Assembly (NCBI RefSeq): GCF_002156705.1
Contig: NZ_CP019893.1
Location: 2,046,001-2,110,000, forward strand
Source of the DNA: Natrarchaeobaculum aegyptiacum
GTDB lineage: Archaea > Halobacteriota > Halobacteria > Halobacteriales > Natrialbaceae
Length of the DNA stretch: 64,000 nucleotides
Reading direction: 5' to 3'
Made by a program: the position numbers and the translations under genes. Numbering within the stretch: the stretch's first letter is position 1; each line of letters opens with the position of its first letter. This document shows positions 11,112 to 19,212 of this stretch, piece after piece. Under the pieces are notes generated by a model. The model was not told where the DNA came from, made no database searches, and saw only the letters and a list, made by a program, of their open reading frames with translations.

Positions 11112-11171
11112 ATCTGCTCACGGGCGCAAAGCGTCCGTTCGCGTGGTCCGTGAGACCTTCGGTCTCACGCT
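11112..11171. repeat. Paired-hairpin block 3 (60 nt)
   Basis: There are two stems with 3-nt loops: 11120-11138 (8 bp including one G-T pair, loop AAA) and 11149-11169 (9 bp, loop TTC). The block adds an in-frame TGA. The junction sequence resembles, but does not equal, the GGGCTGT of blocks 1 and 2. Confidence 0.65.
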
Positions 11172-11284
11172 ACCCTCGAGGAGCGAGCGGCGCAAGCCGT
11201 GAGCGAGTAGGGTGGGGAGGAAGTCACTGTTGCTTTCTCAACATGGCACGTGGATTGATCAAATCGATCTTGAGAGAATACTGG

Positions 11285-12310
11285 TCAGGTCTCGTAGTCG
11301 GGGCACTGCCTCTCGAGTGGCGACTCCTTTTCGGAAGCGATCACGAAGCGCTCGAGCGTCGATGCCGTTTCGTCGGGGTCGTCGAGGACCGACCTCGAAC
11401 AGCGTAGCGAGCGGTGGCCGTGCCGGTCGATGACGAGTTGCGTCGACTCGAGTCGGACGTCGGTGACGTCGTCCCAGGCGACGAACTGCTGTCCGATCGG
11501 CCCTGGTGCGACGAGGCCGGTTTCGTACACCTCGAGGGTCGGTGTTCCCCAGTTGCTGTCGGATCCGGGGGTGGCCGAGTACCGCGAGCCGTACACCTTT
11601 TTCCCGGGCTCTCGCGGGCGAACTTTCTCGAGCAGCGACTTCTCACCGGTGGCTTCTGATCGAGCGGCGAGGCCGGATAAGACGAGGACGACGCCGACGA
11701 TCATCGCGACGAGTGCGACGCTTCCGGACGCCTGAATCAACCACGGCCCGATTTCGGTCCCTGCGAGGCCACCACCGATGAACGTCCCCACGGCGAGGAC
11801 GATCGACGCGATTCCAAGCCCGACGGATGCGCGAGCGTGTACTGGATCGAGCCACGGAATCGTCGCCACCGGCTCGTCGGGGGTGACGGCTCGAGCGTAG
11901 CGCGTTCGAGCCATCGCGGCGAACGAGAGTGCCGCGACGCCGCTCGCGACCGCGCCGAACCCCGTTCCGACGGCCGCGATCGTCTCGATGGCAGGAACTG
12001 CGACTACGACGGCAGTGCCGACGCCGAGGCCCAGCGGTGGGACAAAGAGGAGTGCCAGTGATCGGCGTCGACGCCCGAGTCTGGCCGCGGGCCCGTCGAT
12101 GCGACGTGCGAGGATGGAACCGACGACGACGCCGACCGTCGCTACCGTCGAAACGATGCCCACGGTGGTCGCGACCGACCCGCCGAGCGCGAGGCTGACG
12201 CTGATCGCGACCGCCACGAAACAGACGGCGACGTACGCGCCGACGGCAGCGACGACGCCGACGTCGGGGGATTCGAGCGTGTCCGGGAGGGGATGGACCG
12301 TCGGTGCCAC
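11285..12310 (-). CDS. Hypothetical membrane protein with C-terminal PH-like soluble domain
   Basis: The 341-residue protein has a GTG start. Residues 1-230 hold about six hydrophobic segments arranged in pairs. From about residue 240 the protein is soluble, with a beta-rich stretch (LEVYETGLVAPGP, QQFVAWDDVTDVRLE) that resembles bacterial PH-type or YdbT-like domains in layout. It is not a recognised family to me. It runs against the atp genes and lies between the tnpB remnant and atpD. Acidic, gene-like codon use supports it as real. Confidence 0.7.
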   Translation of the reverse strand: MAPTVHPLPDTLESPDVGVVAAVGAYVAVCFVAVAISVSLALGGSVATTVGIVSTVATVGVVVGSILARRIDGPAARLGRRRRSLALLFVPPLGLGVGTAVVVAVPAIETIAAVGTGFGAVASGVAALSFAAMARTRYARAVTPDEPVATIPWLDPVHARASVGLGIASIVLAVGTFIGGGLAGTEIGPWLIQASGSVALVAMIVGVVLVLSGLAARSEATGEKSLLEKVRPREPGKKVYGSRYSATPGSDSNWGTPTLEVYETGLVAPGPIGQQFVAWDDVTDVRLESTQLVIDRHGHRSLRCSRSVLDDPDETASTLERFVIASEKESPLERQCPDYET

Positions 12311-12497
12311 GAGTGGCCGATACTACGTCGGCTGTCGTCATATACGTTCACTCGCTGTCAGCTCCGTAGAGTGCGTGACGGCGACGAAGACTCGTGGAAG
12401 TACACGGTGGGTGCGTGTGAACGTCACTCGGCTGGAGAGACCGACGCGGAGGAAACTGTAAACAGTTATCCGACTGGGGGCGCAAACTCCCCTCAAG

Positions 12498-13217
12498 ATG
12501 GCCAAGGACGTCAAGCCCACCCGCAAGAACCTCATGGAGATCGAGGATCGGATCGAACTCTCCGAGCGGGGGCACGGGACCTTAGAAAAGAAACGGGACG
12601 GGCTGATCATGGAGTTCATGGACATCCTGGACAAGGCCCAGGACGTCCGTGGCGACCTCGCCGACGATTACGAGCAAGCCCAGAAGAAGATCAACATGGC
12701 TCGCGCCATGGAAGGTGACGTCGCCGTTCGCGGTGCCGCGGCGGCCCTGCAGGAACATCCCGAGATCACCACCGAGTCGAAAAATATCATGGGCGTCGTC
12801 GTCCCACAGATCGAATCCTCGCGCGTCTCGAAGAGCCTGGACGAGCGTGGCTACGGGATTATGGGCACCTCCGCTCGTATCGACGAAGCCGCAGAGGCCT
12901 ACGAGGACCTCCTCGAGAGCATTATCCTCGCCGCCGAGGTCGAGACGGCGATGAAGAAGATGCTGCGCGAAATCGAGACTACCAAGCGCCGCGTCAACGC
13001 CCTCGAGTTCAAACTCCTGCCGGAACTCTACGAGAACCAGGAGTACATCGAGCAGAAACTCGAAGAACAGGAACGCGAGGAGACCTTCCGCCTGAAGAAG
13101 ATCAAAGAGAAGAAAGAAGCCGAGGAGAAAGCAGAACGCGAAGCTGCAGACGCCGACGACGAGGTCGGGAGCGCCGACGAACCGGCCGCCGCAGCGGGTG
13201 CGGTAACTCAGGACTGA
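12498..13217 (+). CDS. atpD: A-type ATP synthase subunit D (central shaft)
   Basis: The 239-residue subunit D forms the rotor shaft inside the A3B3 head. It has long N- and C-terminal antiparallel helices (about residues 10-70 and 150-215) with a [19 protein letters not shown] start typical of the family. A Lys/Glu-rich coiled coil is followed by an Ala/Glu acidic tail that is longer than in bacteria. The gene has its own upstream AT-rich AACTGTAAACAGTT about 30-43 nt before the ATG, as expected if it had to regain a promoter after separation from atpB. Confidence 0.95.
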   Translation: MAKDVKPTRKNLMEIEDRIELSERGHGTLEKKRDGLIMEFMDILDKAQDVRGDLADDYEQAQKKINMARAMEGDVAVRGAAAALQEHPEITTESKNIMGVVVPQIESSRVSKSLDERGYGIMGTSARIDEAAEAYEDLLESIILAAEVETAMKKMLREIETTKRRVNALEFKLLPELYENQEYIEQKLEEQEREETFRLKKIKEKKEAEEKAEREAADADDEVGSADEPAAAAGAVTQD

Positions 13218-13262
13218 ACTGGGCTCGCGTTCGCCCTCGCGTTCGATCGTTCATACGCTCTG

Positions 13263-13694
13263 ATGGCCACTTCGTGTCCAGAATGCGGAACCGCCGCATC
13301 ACCGATCGTCTTTTCGGTCCCGTCAGCCGCCCGTCTACATCTCGAGGCCGACACTGCCGCGTTCTGCCCTCACTGTCTGCACCTCAGGTGCTCGCGTGAC
13401 GGCGCTCGCGAAGCGTTCGCGGACGCTGTCGAAGACGACGCAGAACCTGATTTCTCCCGCGTTAGCGACGGCTTTCCCGATCACGACGAGGCGGCGATTC
13501 CCCTCGCACTCGCACTCGGGCTCTGTTCGTCGCTCGCGACGAACCGGCAGGCGATCGACGCTCTCCTTCGGGAGGTCGAACGCGCCGGCACGGACCCCTT
13601 GCTCGCGATCGACCGGCTCCTCGCAGATCCGGACGTCGAGCCGGCGATCGACCTCGAGCGGCGGGCTCACCAGCTCGAGCAGTTGCTGTACTGA
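13263..13694 (+). CDS. Conserved haloarchaeal zinc-ribbon protein (DUF6276-like)
   Basis: The 143-residue protein has two CxxC pairs (CPEC near residue 5, CPHC near residue 39), which make a probable zinc ribbon. An acidic helical region follows with LALALGLCSSLATN and a repeat of DxLLxE/DRLL heptads. The layout matches a small haloarchaeal family that I believe is DUF6276, though this cannot be checked here. It sits just after atpD and just before the IS insertion. Confidence 0.7.
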   Translation: MATSCPECGTAASPIVFSVPSAARLHLEADTAAFCPHCLHLRCSRDGAREAFADAVEDDAEPDFSRVSDGFPDHDEAAIPLALALGLCSSLATNRQAIDALLREVERAGTDPLLAIDRLLADPDVEPAIDLERRAHQLEQLLY

Positions 13695-13846
13695 GCCGAT
13701 AGCGCCCGTCCCGCCGTCTCCGGTCGCAACTGACGTGGCCACCCACACGCACTTGCTCGACGGCGTCGAACGTGGTTTCGTGACATCCTCCCCGTCGTAA
13801 ACAGTAGACGCCGAACCTAATTTGTGCCGTTGCTGGTAGGGATGCT

Positions 13847-14959
13847 ATGGTCGAAACGACCGAAGCAAAACAGGTCTGTCGCGCCGCTTCTACCGTCGTG
13901 TATCCAGCGCTCGACTTTGGCATCAAGCCCTGTGGGAGCTACACGAGAGAGGACTTCGAGAAGCTCCTCTCTCGTGTCGCCTTCGAACAGGAATTTGCCA
14001 ACACAGCTGGGAAAACGTGCCAACTCGATGACGGCGAGCCCGTCGACGTCACGTCGACGGCTCGCAACGGACTCGCAAAATCGTTCCTCTACCACCTCCG
14101 GAACATGGAGGCGGACGCCATCGACGGCCAGTTCGATGGCGTCCGCGACGACCTCTTCGAGATCATCCGGAAACGACGGCTGTTACCCGAGTATGTCGAT
14201 GTTGCGATCGATCTCCACGAGTGGCGGTTTTACGGCGATGCAGACACTGACTACGTCTTGATTACCTATCCCGACCAGGGGACCAATCGAACGTACTGTT
14301 TTGCGACCATCTGTATCGTCGCACCGGGAACACGATTTACACTCGACGTGCTGGCGCTGGAGGCGAACGGCTTTCGCGAAAAGCGCGAAGCCGTTCGCTC
14401 GCTGCTCGAAACCGCACGAGAGCACGTCTCGATCAGCCACGTCTACCTCGACAGAGGGTTCTACCAGGTCCACGTCGTTGCGGAACTCGAGCAGCACGAT
14501 GTCGACTATATCGTCCGTGCACGTCCGAGTAAGGGGATGAAAGCCCGTCTCAGCGCCGGCGCTGAGACGGTTGTCGACGACTATCTCATGCAGCGAAAAC
14601 GTAAGCCGACCGCTTCGGTTGCAGTGACTGTGTTTGCTGTGCCCCATCGGTCAAGCGAAGACGAGCACGTCTGGTTCGTTACGAATCTCGATCTTGAACC
14701 TGAGGCAGCGAGAGCGTACGCGGCGGCGTTCCGCCGCCGCTGGGGAATTGAAACCTCCTATCGCCAAATCGGAGACTTTCTCCCGAGAACGTCGTCGCCG
14801 ACGTTCTCGGTGCGACTGTTCTACTTTCTGTTCGCAGTTGCGCTGTACAATCTCTGGGTTCTGGCGAACGTTCTCGTCACAGAGGGAACGATTCCTGGGA
14901 ACCCACCGATCTCGACGAAGATTTTCCGTGAATTCGTGCTCGTGACTGACTACGGCTAG
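13847..14959 (+). CDS. ISH3-like DDE transposase (copy 1)
   Basis: The 370-residue cut-and-paste transposase is of the IS4-like clan. The catalytic triad candidates are Asp in AIDLHEW, Asp in YLDRGFY and Glu in the GIETSYRQ motif. The C-terminus has hydrophobic LFYFLFAVALYNLW typical of ISH3-group enzymes. The frame is intact with no stop, so it is probably active. The protein of copy 2 is the same length and differs at about 50 of 370 residues by my count. The start at 13847 is the first ATG after the left inverted repeat. Confidence 0.88.
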   Translation: MVETTEAKQVCRAASTVVYPALDFGIKPCGSYTREDFEKLLSRVAFEQEFANTAGKTCQLDDGEPVDVTSTARNGLAKSFLYHLRNMEADAIDGQFDGVRDDLFEIIRKRRLLPEYVDVAIDLHEWRFYGDADTDYVLITYPDQGTNRTYCFATICIVAPGTRFTLDVLALEANGFREKREAVRSLLETAREHVSISHVYLDRGFYQVHVVAELEQHDVDYIVRARPSKGMKARLSAGAETVVDDYLMQRKRKPTASVAVTVFAVPHRSSEDEHVWFVTNLDLEPEAARAYAAAFRRRWGIETSYRQIGDFLPRTSSPTFSVRLFYFLFAVALYNLWVLANVLVTEGTIPGNPPISTKIFREFVLVTDYG

Positions 14960-15021
14960 ACCACTCTCTGCACCGACCGAGAAGATCGGTCAAGAAAAAG
15001 CAAAGTGAGTGACAACGCTTC

Positions 15022-15044
15022 GGAGCGCCGCTGTACGGCGCTCC
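15022..15044 (+). terminator. Hairpin downstream of transposase in IS copy 1
   Basis: Stem GGAGCGCCG pairs with CGGCGCTCC over a 5-nt loop, followed by TTCGCTTCC. The equivalent hairpin in IS copy 2 has two base-pair changes that keep pairing, so the structure is conserved. It could be a transcription terminator, an mRNA 3' end or a transposase-related DNA structure. Confidence 0.5.
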
Positions 15045-15182
15045 TTCGCTTCCTTGATCGTGCCGCTCCAGCTATCGTACGCTAGTGCCACCAACTACGG
15101 TAACGAATCAAAGAGTTTCAGGAAGTTTGGTCCGTTGTTTCGGCAACTACTGTGAAGGCCGGGATTCCCTCCTCGAAGGAAG

Positions 15183-15494
15183 ATGGGAAATGACACCGAC
15201 GAGACCGACACCGGCGACGCCGATCCGGACGGAACCCGGGTGTGGCTCGTCGAGCGAACGTACTCCGACGACGAGCAGAACCTGATCATCCTCGTCTACG
15301 CGACCCCTGACGGACGCCAGTACTTCAGGAAAGAGCGCGCACTGCCGTCGCTCGAGGCAGCGCGCGAGACGACCGCCGCAGTGACCGCGGCTCCGGAGAA
15401 CCTCGGATCGGTCGACGACCCCGACCTGCGAGAGCGCTACGCGACCGAGGCAACGCGAATGGCAGCCGAACACGAACCTGACGACGTCCTCTGA
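15183..15494 (+). CDS. Hypothetical small acidic protein next to IS copy 1
   Basis: The 103-residue acidic protein has a low-complexity DTDETDTGDADPDG start. A predicted compact domain follows with strands WLVERTYSD and LIILVYATPDGR and two helices, ending DDVL. It is not recognised. Its ATG is only 30 nt after the right end of the insertion sequence, so its native promoter was probably removed, and its expression may depend on the IS. Confidence 0.6.
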   Translation: MGNDTDETDTGDADPDGTRVWLVERTYSDDEQNLIILVYATPDGRQYFRKERALPSLEAARETTAAVTAAPENLGSVDDPDLRERYATEATRMAAEHEPDDVL

Positions 15495-15597
15495 GGTCGT
15501 CCCGCTGCCGTCGGCGGGTCAGCCACGACCCGAGTGGCGGTTCGGTTCGACACCGTCGACACTAGCCTGTGCCGAGCGCTCGCTCACGATGGCTCAC

Positions 15598-16008
15598 TTA
15601 CTTTCCAGTTGGCCTGATCCCGTCGCCGAGAGCCTGTTTCATCTGGAGGGCAGCGCTGGCGGCGAGTCCGCGGGCGACTTCGGTGCGTTCGTCGTCGCTG
15701 ATCAGTTCGGTGCCGTCGCTTTCGCCGTCGGCCACGTCGTCGACGTTCGGCGTGAAGCCGGCGCTGACCGCGTGTCCGACCGGCGGCCGGACGGCGACGG
15801 TGACCCGTGGCCCGGAGATGCCGGTCGAGACGTCGGCGTCGACGACGTACTCGTCGGGCAGGAACTCCCGGGTGCGGTTGGCGATCCGGGAGACGTCGCG
15901 GTGAAGCAGTCGTTTCTGGGTCGCAGAGAGGGTTGGAACGTCCGCCGCGGTTCGCTGACCCGCGTTCGTCTGCCCGGGAAGTCCGGCGTACGGCGTATTT
16001 CCATTCAT
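15598..16008 (-). CDS. Conserved haloarchaeal protein (DUF5811-like)
   Basis: The 136-residue protein is a small soluble haloarchaeal protein. It has an N-terminal helix with QKRLLHRDVSRIAN, a strand-rich centre (VVDADVSTGISGPRVTVAVRPPVGHAVSAG) and a C-terminal helix. I associate this pattern with DUF5811, without a check. The start is the ATG at 16006-16008; the open frame continues far upstream, but that part is Arg/Pro-rich and antisense to the histidine kinase coding region. The function is unknown. Confidence 0.65.
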   Translation of the reverse strand: MNGNTPYAGLPGQTNAGQRTAADVPTLSATQKRLLHRDVSRIANRTREFLPDEYVVDADVSTGISGPRVTVAVRPPVGHAVSAGFTPNVDDVADGESDGTELISDDERTEVARGLAASAALQMKQALGDGIRPTGK

Positions 16009-16126
16009 GAGAAGGCGTACCCCGGATTTGGGTACCGGTGAGTATAAACGATTCGACTCGAGGCACTCGTTACCACGGAACGCGCTTGCTCGAGGAGTGT
16101 CGCCTGCAGGGTGGTGCCCCGTCCGA

Positions 16127-18502
16127 TCACCGGTCGTCGGCTGCAGCGAGCGGCACTGTGAACGAGACCGTCGTTCCCTCACCTGGTTCGGATTCGACCC
16201 ACATCCTGCCGCCGTGGCGCTCGACGATCCGTCGGCACATCGCCAGCCCGATGCCGATTCCGGCGTGCTCGTCGTGCCCGTGTAACCGCTGGAATACCTC
16301 GAAAATCCGTTCCTGATCGACCTCGGCGATTCCGATTCCTTCGTCGCGTACCGAGATGACCGCGTCAGGTCCAGCGTTCTCGGCGGCCTCATCGCGTCGT
16401 TTCGAGGCGCGTGGCGCGTCGCGTCGCTCGGCACTGACGTGGACGCGTGGCGGTTCGTCCCCGCTGTAAGTGATGGCGTTTTCGAGCAGGTTCTGAAAGA
16501 CGCGATGGAGCTGTCGTTCGTCGCCGACGACGACCGGTAACGAGTCGGCGGTGATCTCGGCGTCGTGTTCGGCGATCGAAACCTCGAGACTCTGCTGTAC
16601 GTCCTCGAGTACCGTCTCGAGGTCGACCGGTTCGAACGGGTCGCCTTGGGTCTCGATTCGGGAGTACTCGAGCAATCCGTCGATCATCTCACGCATTCGG
16701 TCGGCGCCGTCGACGGCGTAGGCGAGGAACTCTCGCCCGTCCTCGTCGAGGTCGTCGGCGTATCGGCTCTCGATAAGCTGCAGGTAACTCGAGACCATCC
16801 GTAACGGCTCCTGGAGGTCGTGTGAGGCTGCGTAGGCGAACTGCTCGAGGCGTTCGTTCGATTCTTTCAGGTCGTCGATGTACTCCCGTCGGTCGAAGTG
16901 GAACTTCAGCAGCGTCGCGAGCGTCTCGATCAATCGCTGTTCTTCCTCGAGGAACGTCCCCGTCTCCAGACGCTCGTCAGCCGCCAGAGAAGCGACCTCG
17001 ATGGCGATCGGAGTCCCGTTGACCGTGCGCTGGCGGGCAGTGATCTGTCGGTCACGCGACTCGAACGCTGCGGTCTTCGCGACGGTCTCGCCGACTGTCA
17101 CCTGAACCGCGGTCTCCGCTGGCTCGAGGAAAAACTGTGGAAGGGAGTCTGCAAATTCCTGGACGAGCTGGGACACCGGCCGATCGTCTCCCTCGAGTAA
17201 GTTCGTCGACAGCTGGACGGCCTCGAGTTCCTTCTCTCGCTCCCTGAGGTCTCGTTTGCGTCGCTCTAACAGTTGCTTGAGTTCGGTGACGTCTGTCGCC
17301 GTCTCGACGACCTGCTCGGGCGTCCCGTCCTCGTCGGTGATCGCCCGCGCGTTGATCGAGAGCCACCTGTGGCGTCCGTCCGACCGTTTCAGCAGCACTT
17401 CCTGGTCGACCACGGGGTCGCCGGTCTCGAAGACCCGGGACACGGGCCGTTCGTCGACCGGCAGCCGATTGCCATCGGCATCGTACAGATCCCGTTTGTC
17501 CGCGACGTAGGGCCGTTCACCGTCGGAGAGATCGAGAAGCTCCGTCATCCGTTCGTTCGCACGAAGGGTCGAGCCGTCGGCGTCGATGACGGCGATGCCG
17601 ACGGGACTCGTCTCGAGGAGTTTGTCGGTGAGTTCGTATTCGCGCCGGAGTTCGCGCTCCTGTTCTTTGCGCGCGGTGATGTCGTAGTAGAGTTCGACAC
17701 GTCCACCGGCGTACCTGCCGGCTTCGATCGGCTTGCTGCGGTGCTCGAGCCACCGTTCGGCCCGGTCGGGGCCGGCCGTGAGCTGACACTCGAACTGTTC
17801 GACGTACGTGTTGTCGTCGTAGGTGGCGAGTACCGTCTCGGCGAACGACTCGGGGTCGGCGAATCGCTCGCTGATCGACTCCTCGACGAGCATTCGCTTG
17901 TCCCGCCCGACCACCTCGGCCCGATCGATACCGAAGTACTCCTCGATGGTCTCGTCGATCCAGACCACGTCGAACGTCTCGTCGAGGACGAACATTCCGG
18001 CATCGGCCTGGTCGATGACGGTCGAGATCGGCCCCGGGTCCTCCCACGCCGTCGGGAAGCTCCCTGACGACTGGACGCGGTCCGGGTCTTCGACCCACCG
18101 GGCGACGCCGACGCTTCCCTCGAACGCGCCGTCTTTCTCGAGCAGGCTGAACCCAACGTTCGCGTGGACGCAGTCGCCGCTCGCGGTTTCGATCGAAAGC
18201 GTGTTCGTCGTCTCTGGGTCGGTGTCGGTCTCGCGACGCCGATCGATTTCACGCTCGAGGCGGTCGGCGTCCGACTCCGTCAGCAGCACCGACACGTGCT
18301 CGCCGAGCAGGTCGTCTCGAGCGTACCCCGTCGTCTCGACGACGGCGTCGTTGACGGCCACGAATCGACTCTCCTCGTCGAGCTGGTAGATCCCGTCGTC
18401 GACCGCGTTCAGCGCCGCCAGACACTGCGACAGCGCCTGGGGGTCTGCATCGTCGACGGTGCTCGAAAACGGCGTACTCGAGCCCCGCCCCTGATCACGC
18501 AT
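16127..18502 (-). CDS. Multi-PAS sensor histidine kinase
   Basis: The 791-residue soluble kinase contains no membrane segment. In order it has three PAS domains (roughly residues 28-140, 155-280 and 290-415), a coiled linker, a GAF-like region (about 420-545), a HisKA dimerisation helix with phospho-acceptor His561 in SHDLQEPL, and a HATPase domain with the N box (QNLLENAITYS), G1 (DEGIGI) and G2 (GIGIGLAM) motifs. It probably senses a cytoplasmic signal such as redox or light through PAS. No response regulator is adjacent, as is common for haloarchaeal kinases. Confidence 0.92.
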   Translation of the reverse strand: MRDQGRGSSTPFSSTVDDADPQALSQCLAALNAVDDGIYQLDEESRFVAVNDAVVETTGYARDDLLGEHVSVLLTESDADRLEREIDRRRETDTDPETTNTLSIETASGDCVHANVGFSLLEKDGAFEGSVGVARWVEDPDRVQSSGSFPTAWEDPGPISTVIDQADAGMFVLDETFDVVWIDETIEEYFGIDRAEVVGRDKRMLVEESISERFADPESFAETVLATYDDNTYVEQFECQLTAGPDRAERWLEHRSKPIEAGRYAGGRVELYYDITARKEQERELRREYELTDKLLETSPVGIAVIDADGSTLRANERMTELLDLSDGERPYVADKRDLYDADGNRLPVDERPVSRVFETGDPVVDQEVLLKRSDGRHRWLSINARAITDEDGTPEQVVETATDVTELKQLLERRKRDLREREKELEAVQLSTNLLEGDDRPVSQLVQEFADSLPQFFLEPAETAVQVTVGETVAKTAAFESRDRQITARQRTVNGTPIAIEVASLAADERLETGTFLEEEQRLIETLATLLKFHFDRREYIDDLKESNERLEQFAYAASHDLQEPLRMVSSYLQLIESRYADDLDEDGREFLAYAVDGADRMREMIDGLLEYSRIETQGDPFEPVDLETVLEDVQQSLEVSIAEHDAEITADSLPVVVGDERQLHRVFQNLLENAITYSGDEPPRVHVSAERRDAPRASKRRDEAAENAGPDAVISVRDEGIGIAEVDQERIFEVFQRLHGHDEHAGIGIGLAMCRRIVERHGGRMWVESEPGEGTTVSFTVPLAAADDR

Positions 18503-18558
18503 GACTCTGAGGTGGGTGCTCGAGACAGTAAACCATCACGCCGGCAATGCCTACGGCG

Positions 18559-19038
18559 CTACAGGATCGGTTCGCTGTCGCCGTAGACCGCGAGCGCCAG
18601 CGCGGTCGTGTAGGTGCCGGCGTCGGCGTCGCTGCTCTCGACGACGACGTTCGGCTCGTCGAACTCCCAGTCGCGCAGTTCCTGTCCGGCGGCCAGCCCC
18701 TCGAGAACGGCTCGCTCGACGTTTTCGGGATCGGTCTCGCCCGAGGTTTCGTAGAACAGCCCCGGCCCACCGTCGACGGACTGGGACCACGCGAGTGCAG
18801 CGCTGACGCGTCCGGGACCGACGGTCGTCGCTCGGGACTCGACTACTGTCAGGCGCTCACCGGCCGGCCCGAGATCGGGCGCGGTGCCGACGGCCTCGAC
18901 GTCGACATCGGCGGGGATCACCGACGATACCGAGACGAGGTTGTAGTTCTCGACGCCAGCGTCGGCGAGGGCGGCGTCGTAGGAGGACATGGCGGTCGGC
19001 CCCGTGGCCGATCCCCAGACGACTCGAATCAGGCTCAT
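18559..19038 (-). CDS. pdaD: Pyruvoyl-dependent arginine decarboxylase
   Basis: The 159-residue proenzyme makes agmatine from arginine. The enzyme cleaves itself at the Ser-Ser bond in NLVSVSSVIP to form the pyruvoyl cofactor, and that motif is intact here. Agmatine feeds polyamine synthesis and agmatidine modification of tRNA-Ile2, so the gene is expected to be essential. The start is MSLIRVVWG at 19036-19038; the frame extends upstream but that segment is not protein-like. It is transcribed the same way as the histidine kinase and PAN. Confidence 0.9.
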   Translation of the reverse strand: MSLIRVVWGSATGPTAMSSYDAALADAGVENYNLVSVSSVIPADVDVEAVGTAPDLGPAGERLTVVESRATTVGPGRVSAALAWSQSVDGGPGLFYETSGETDPENVERAVLEGLAAGQELRDWEFDEPNVVVESSDADAGTYTTALALAVYGDSEPIL

Positions 19039-19212
19039 AGTCGCGTTCGGGGATCGACGGCGTAAGGCGTTGCGGTTTGCGGGAACTGGGGGCGATCGAA
19101 CGATGCTCGAGTCACTAGACGTCGTCCGACTGGCGTCGGCGGTGGGTCGACGAGCCAGTGGCCACGGCACGCCCACGAGAACGAATCGAGACGGGACGAG
19201 AACAGACGTTCG

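Larger units (their letters stand above)
10745..11210 (+). pseudogene. 3' remnant of an IS200/IS605-type tnpB, interrupted by hairpin blocks
   Basis: Only the C-terminal part of an OrfB/TnpB-type RNA-guided nuclease survives. The readable frame includes the zinc-ribbon half CPSCGFTADRDWNA, which also carries the final RuvC aspartate, and then NILVRGLKQVG. The frame hits TGA at 10967-10969. Further TnpB-like tail text follows: PAETALPAGTDSVPAKRV at 10994-11047 in the same frame, then VVETGSP at 11091-11111 and LEERAAQAVSE at 11175-11207 with stop TAG, both shifted by one base. Removing 10934-10993, 11047-11092 and 11112-11171 gives one continuous tail. The N-terminal two thirds and any left end are missing, so it cannot encode a nuclease. 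Confidence 0.8.
13802..15152 (+). mobile_element. ISH3-like insertion sequence, copy 1 (1351 bp, complete)
   Basis: The left end CAGTAGACGCCGAACC and the right end, read inverted as CAGTAGTTGCCGAAAC, are imperfect terminal inverted repeats. Flanks are TAAA (13798-13801) and TGAA (15153-15156), a possible imperfect 4-bp target duplication. It carries one full transposase gene and a 190-nt non-coding 3' part with a strong hairpin at 15022-15044. It is almost identical in layout and length to the inverted copy at 53224-54573. The flanks (TGACATCCTCCCCG to the left, GAAGGCCGGGATTCCC to the right) look like the interrupted end of an IS200/IS605-type element. Confidence 0.85.

Noticed and set aside
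16009-16434. N-terminal extension of the DUF5811-like gene up to 278 residues
   Set aside because: The extra part is basic and antisense to the histidine kinase C-terminus; the ATG at 16006-16008 gives the natural length.
18525-18534. ACAGTAAACC near the histidine kinase start as another copy of the 82 bp repeat
   Set aside because: Only ten bases match, and neither the other end nor the central stem is present.
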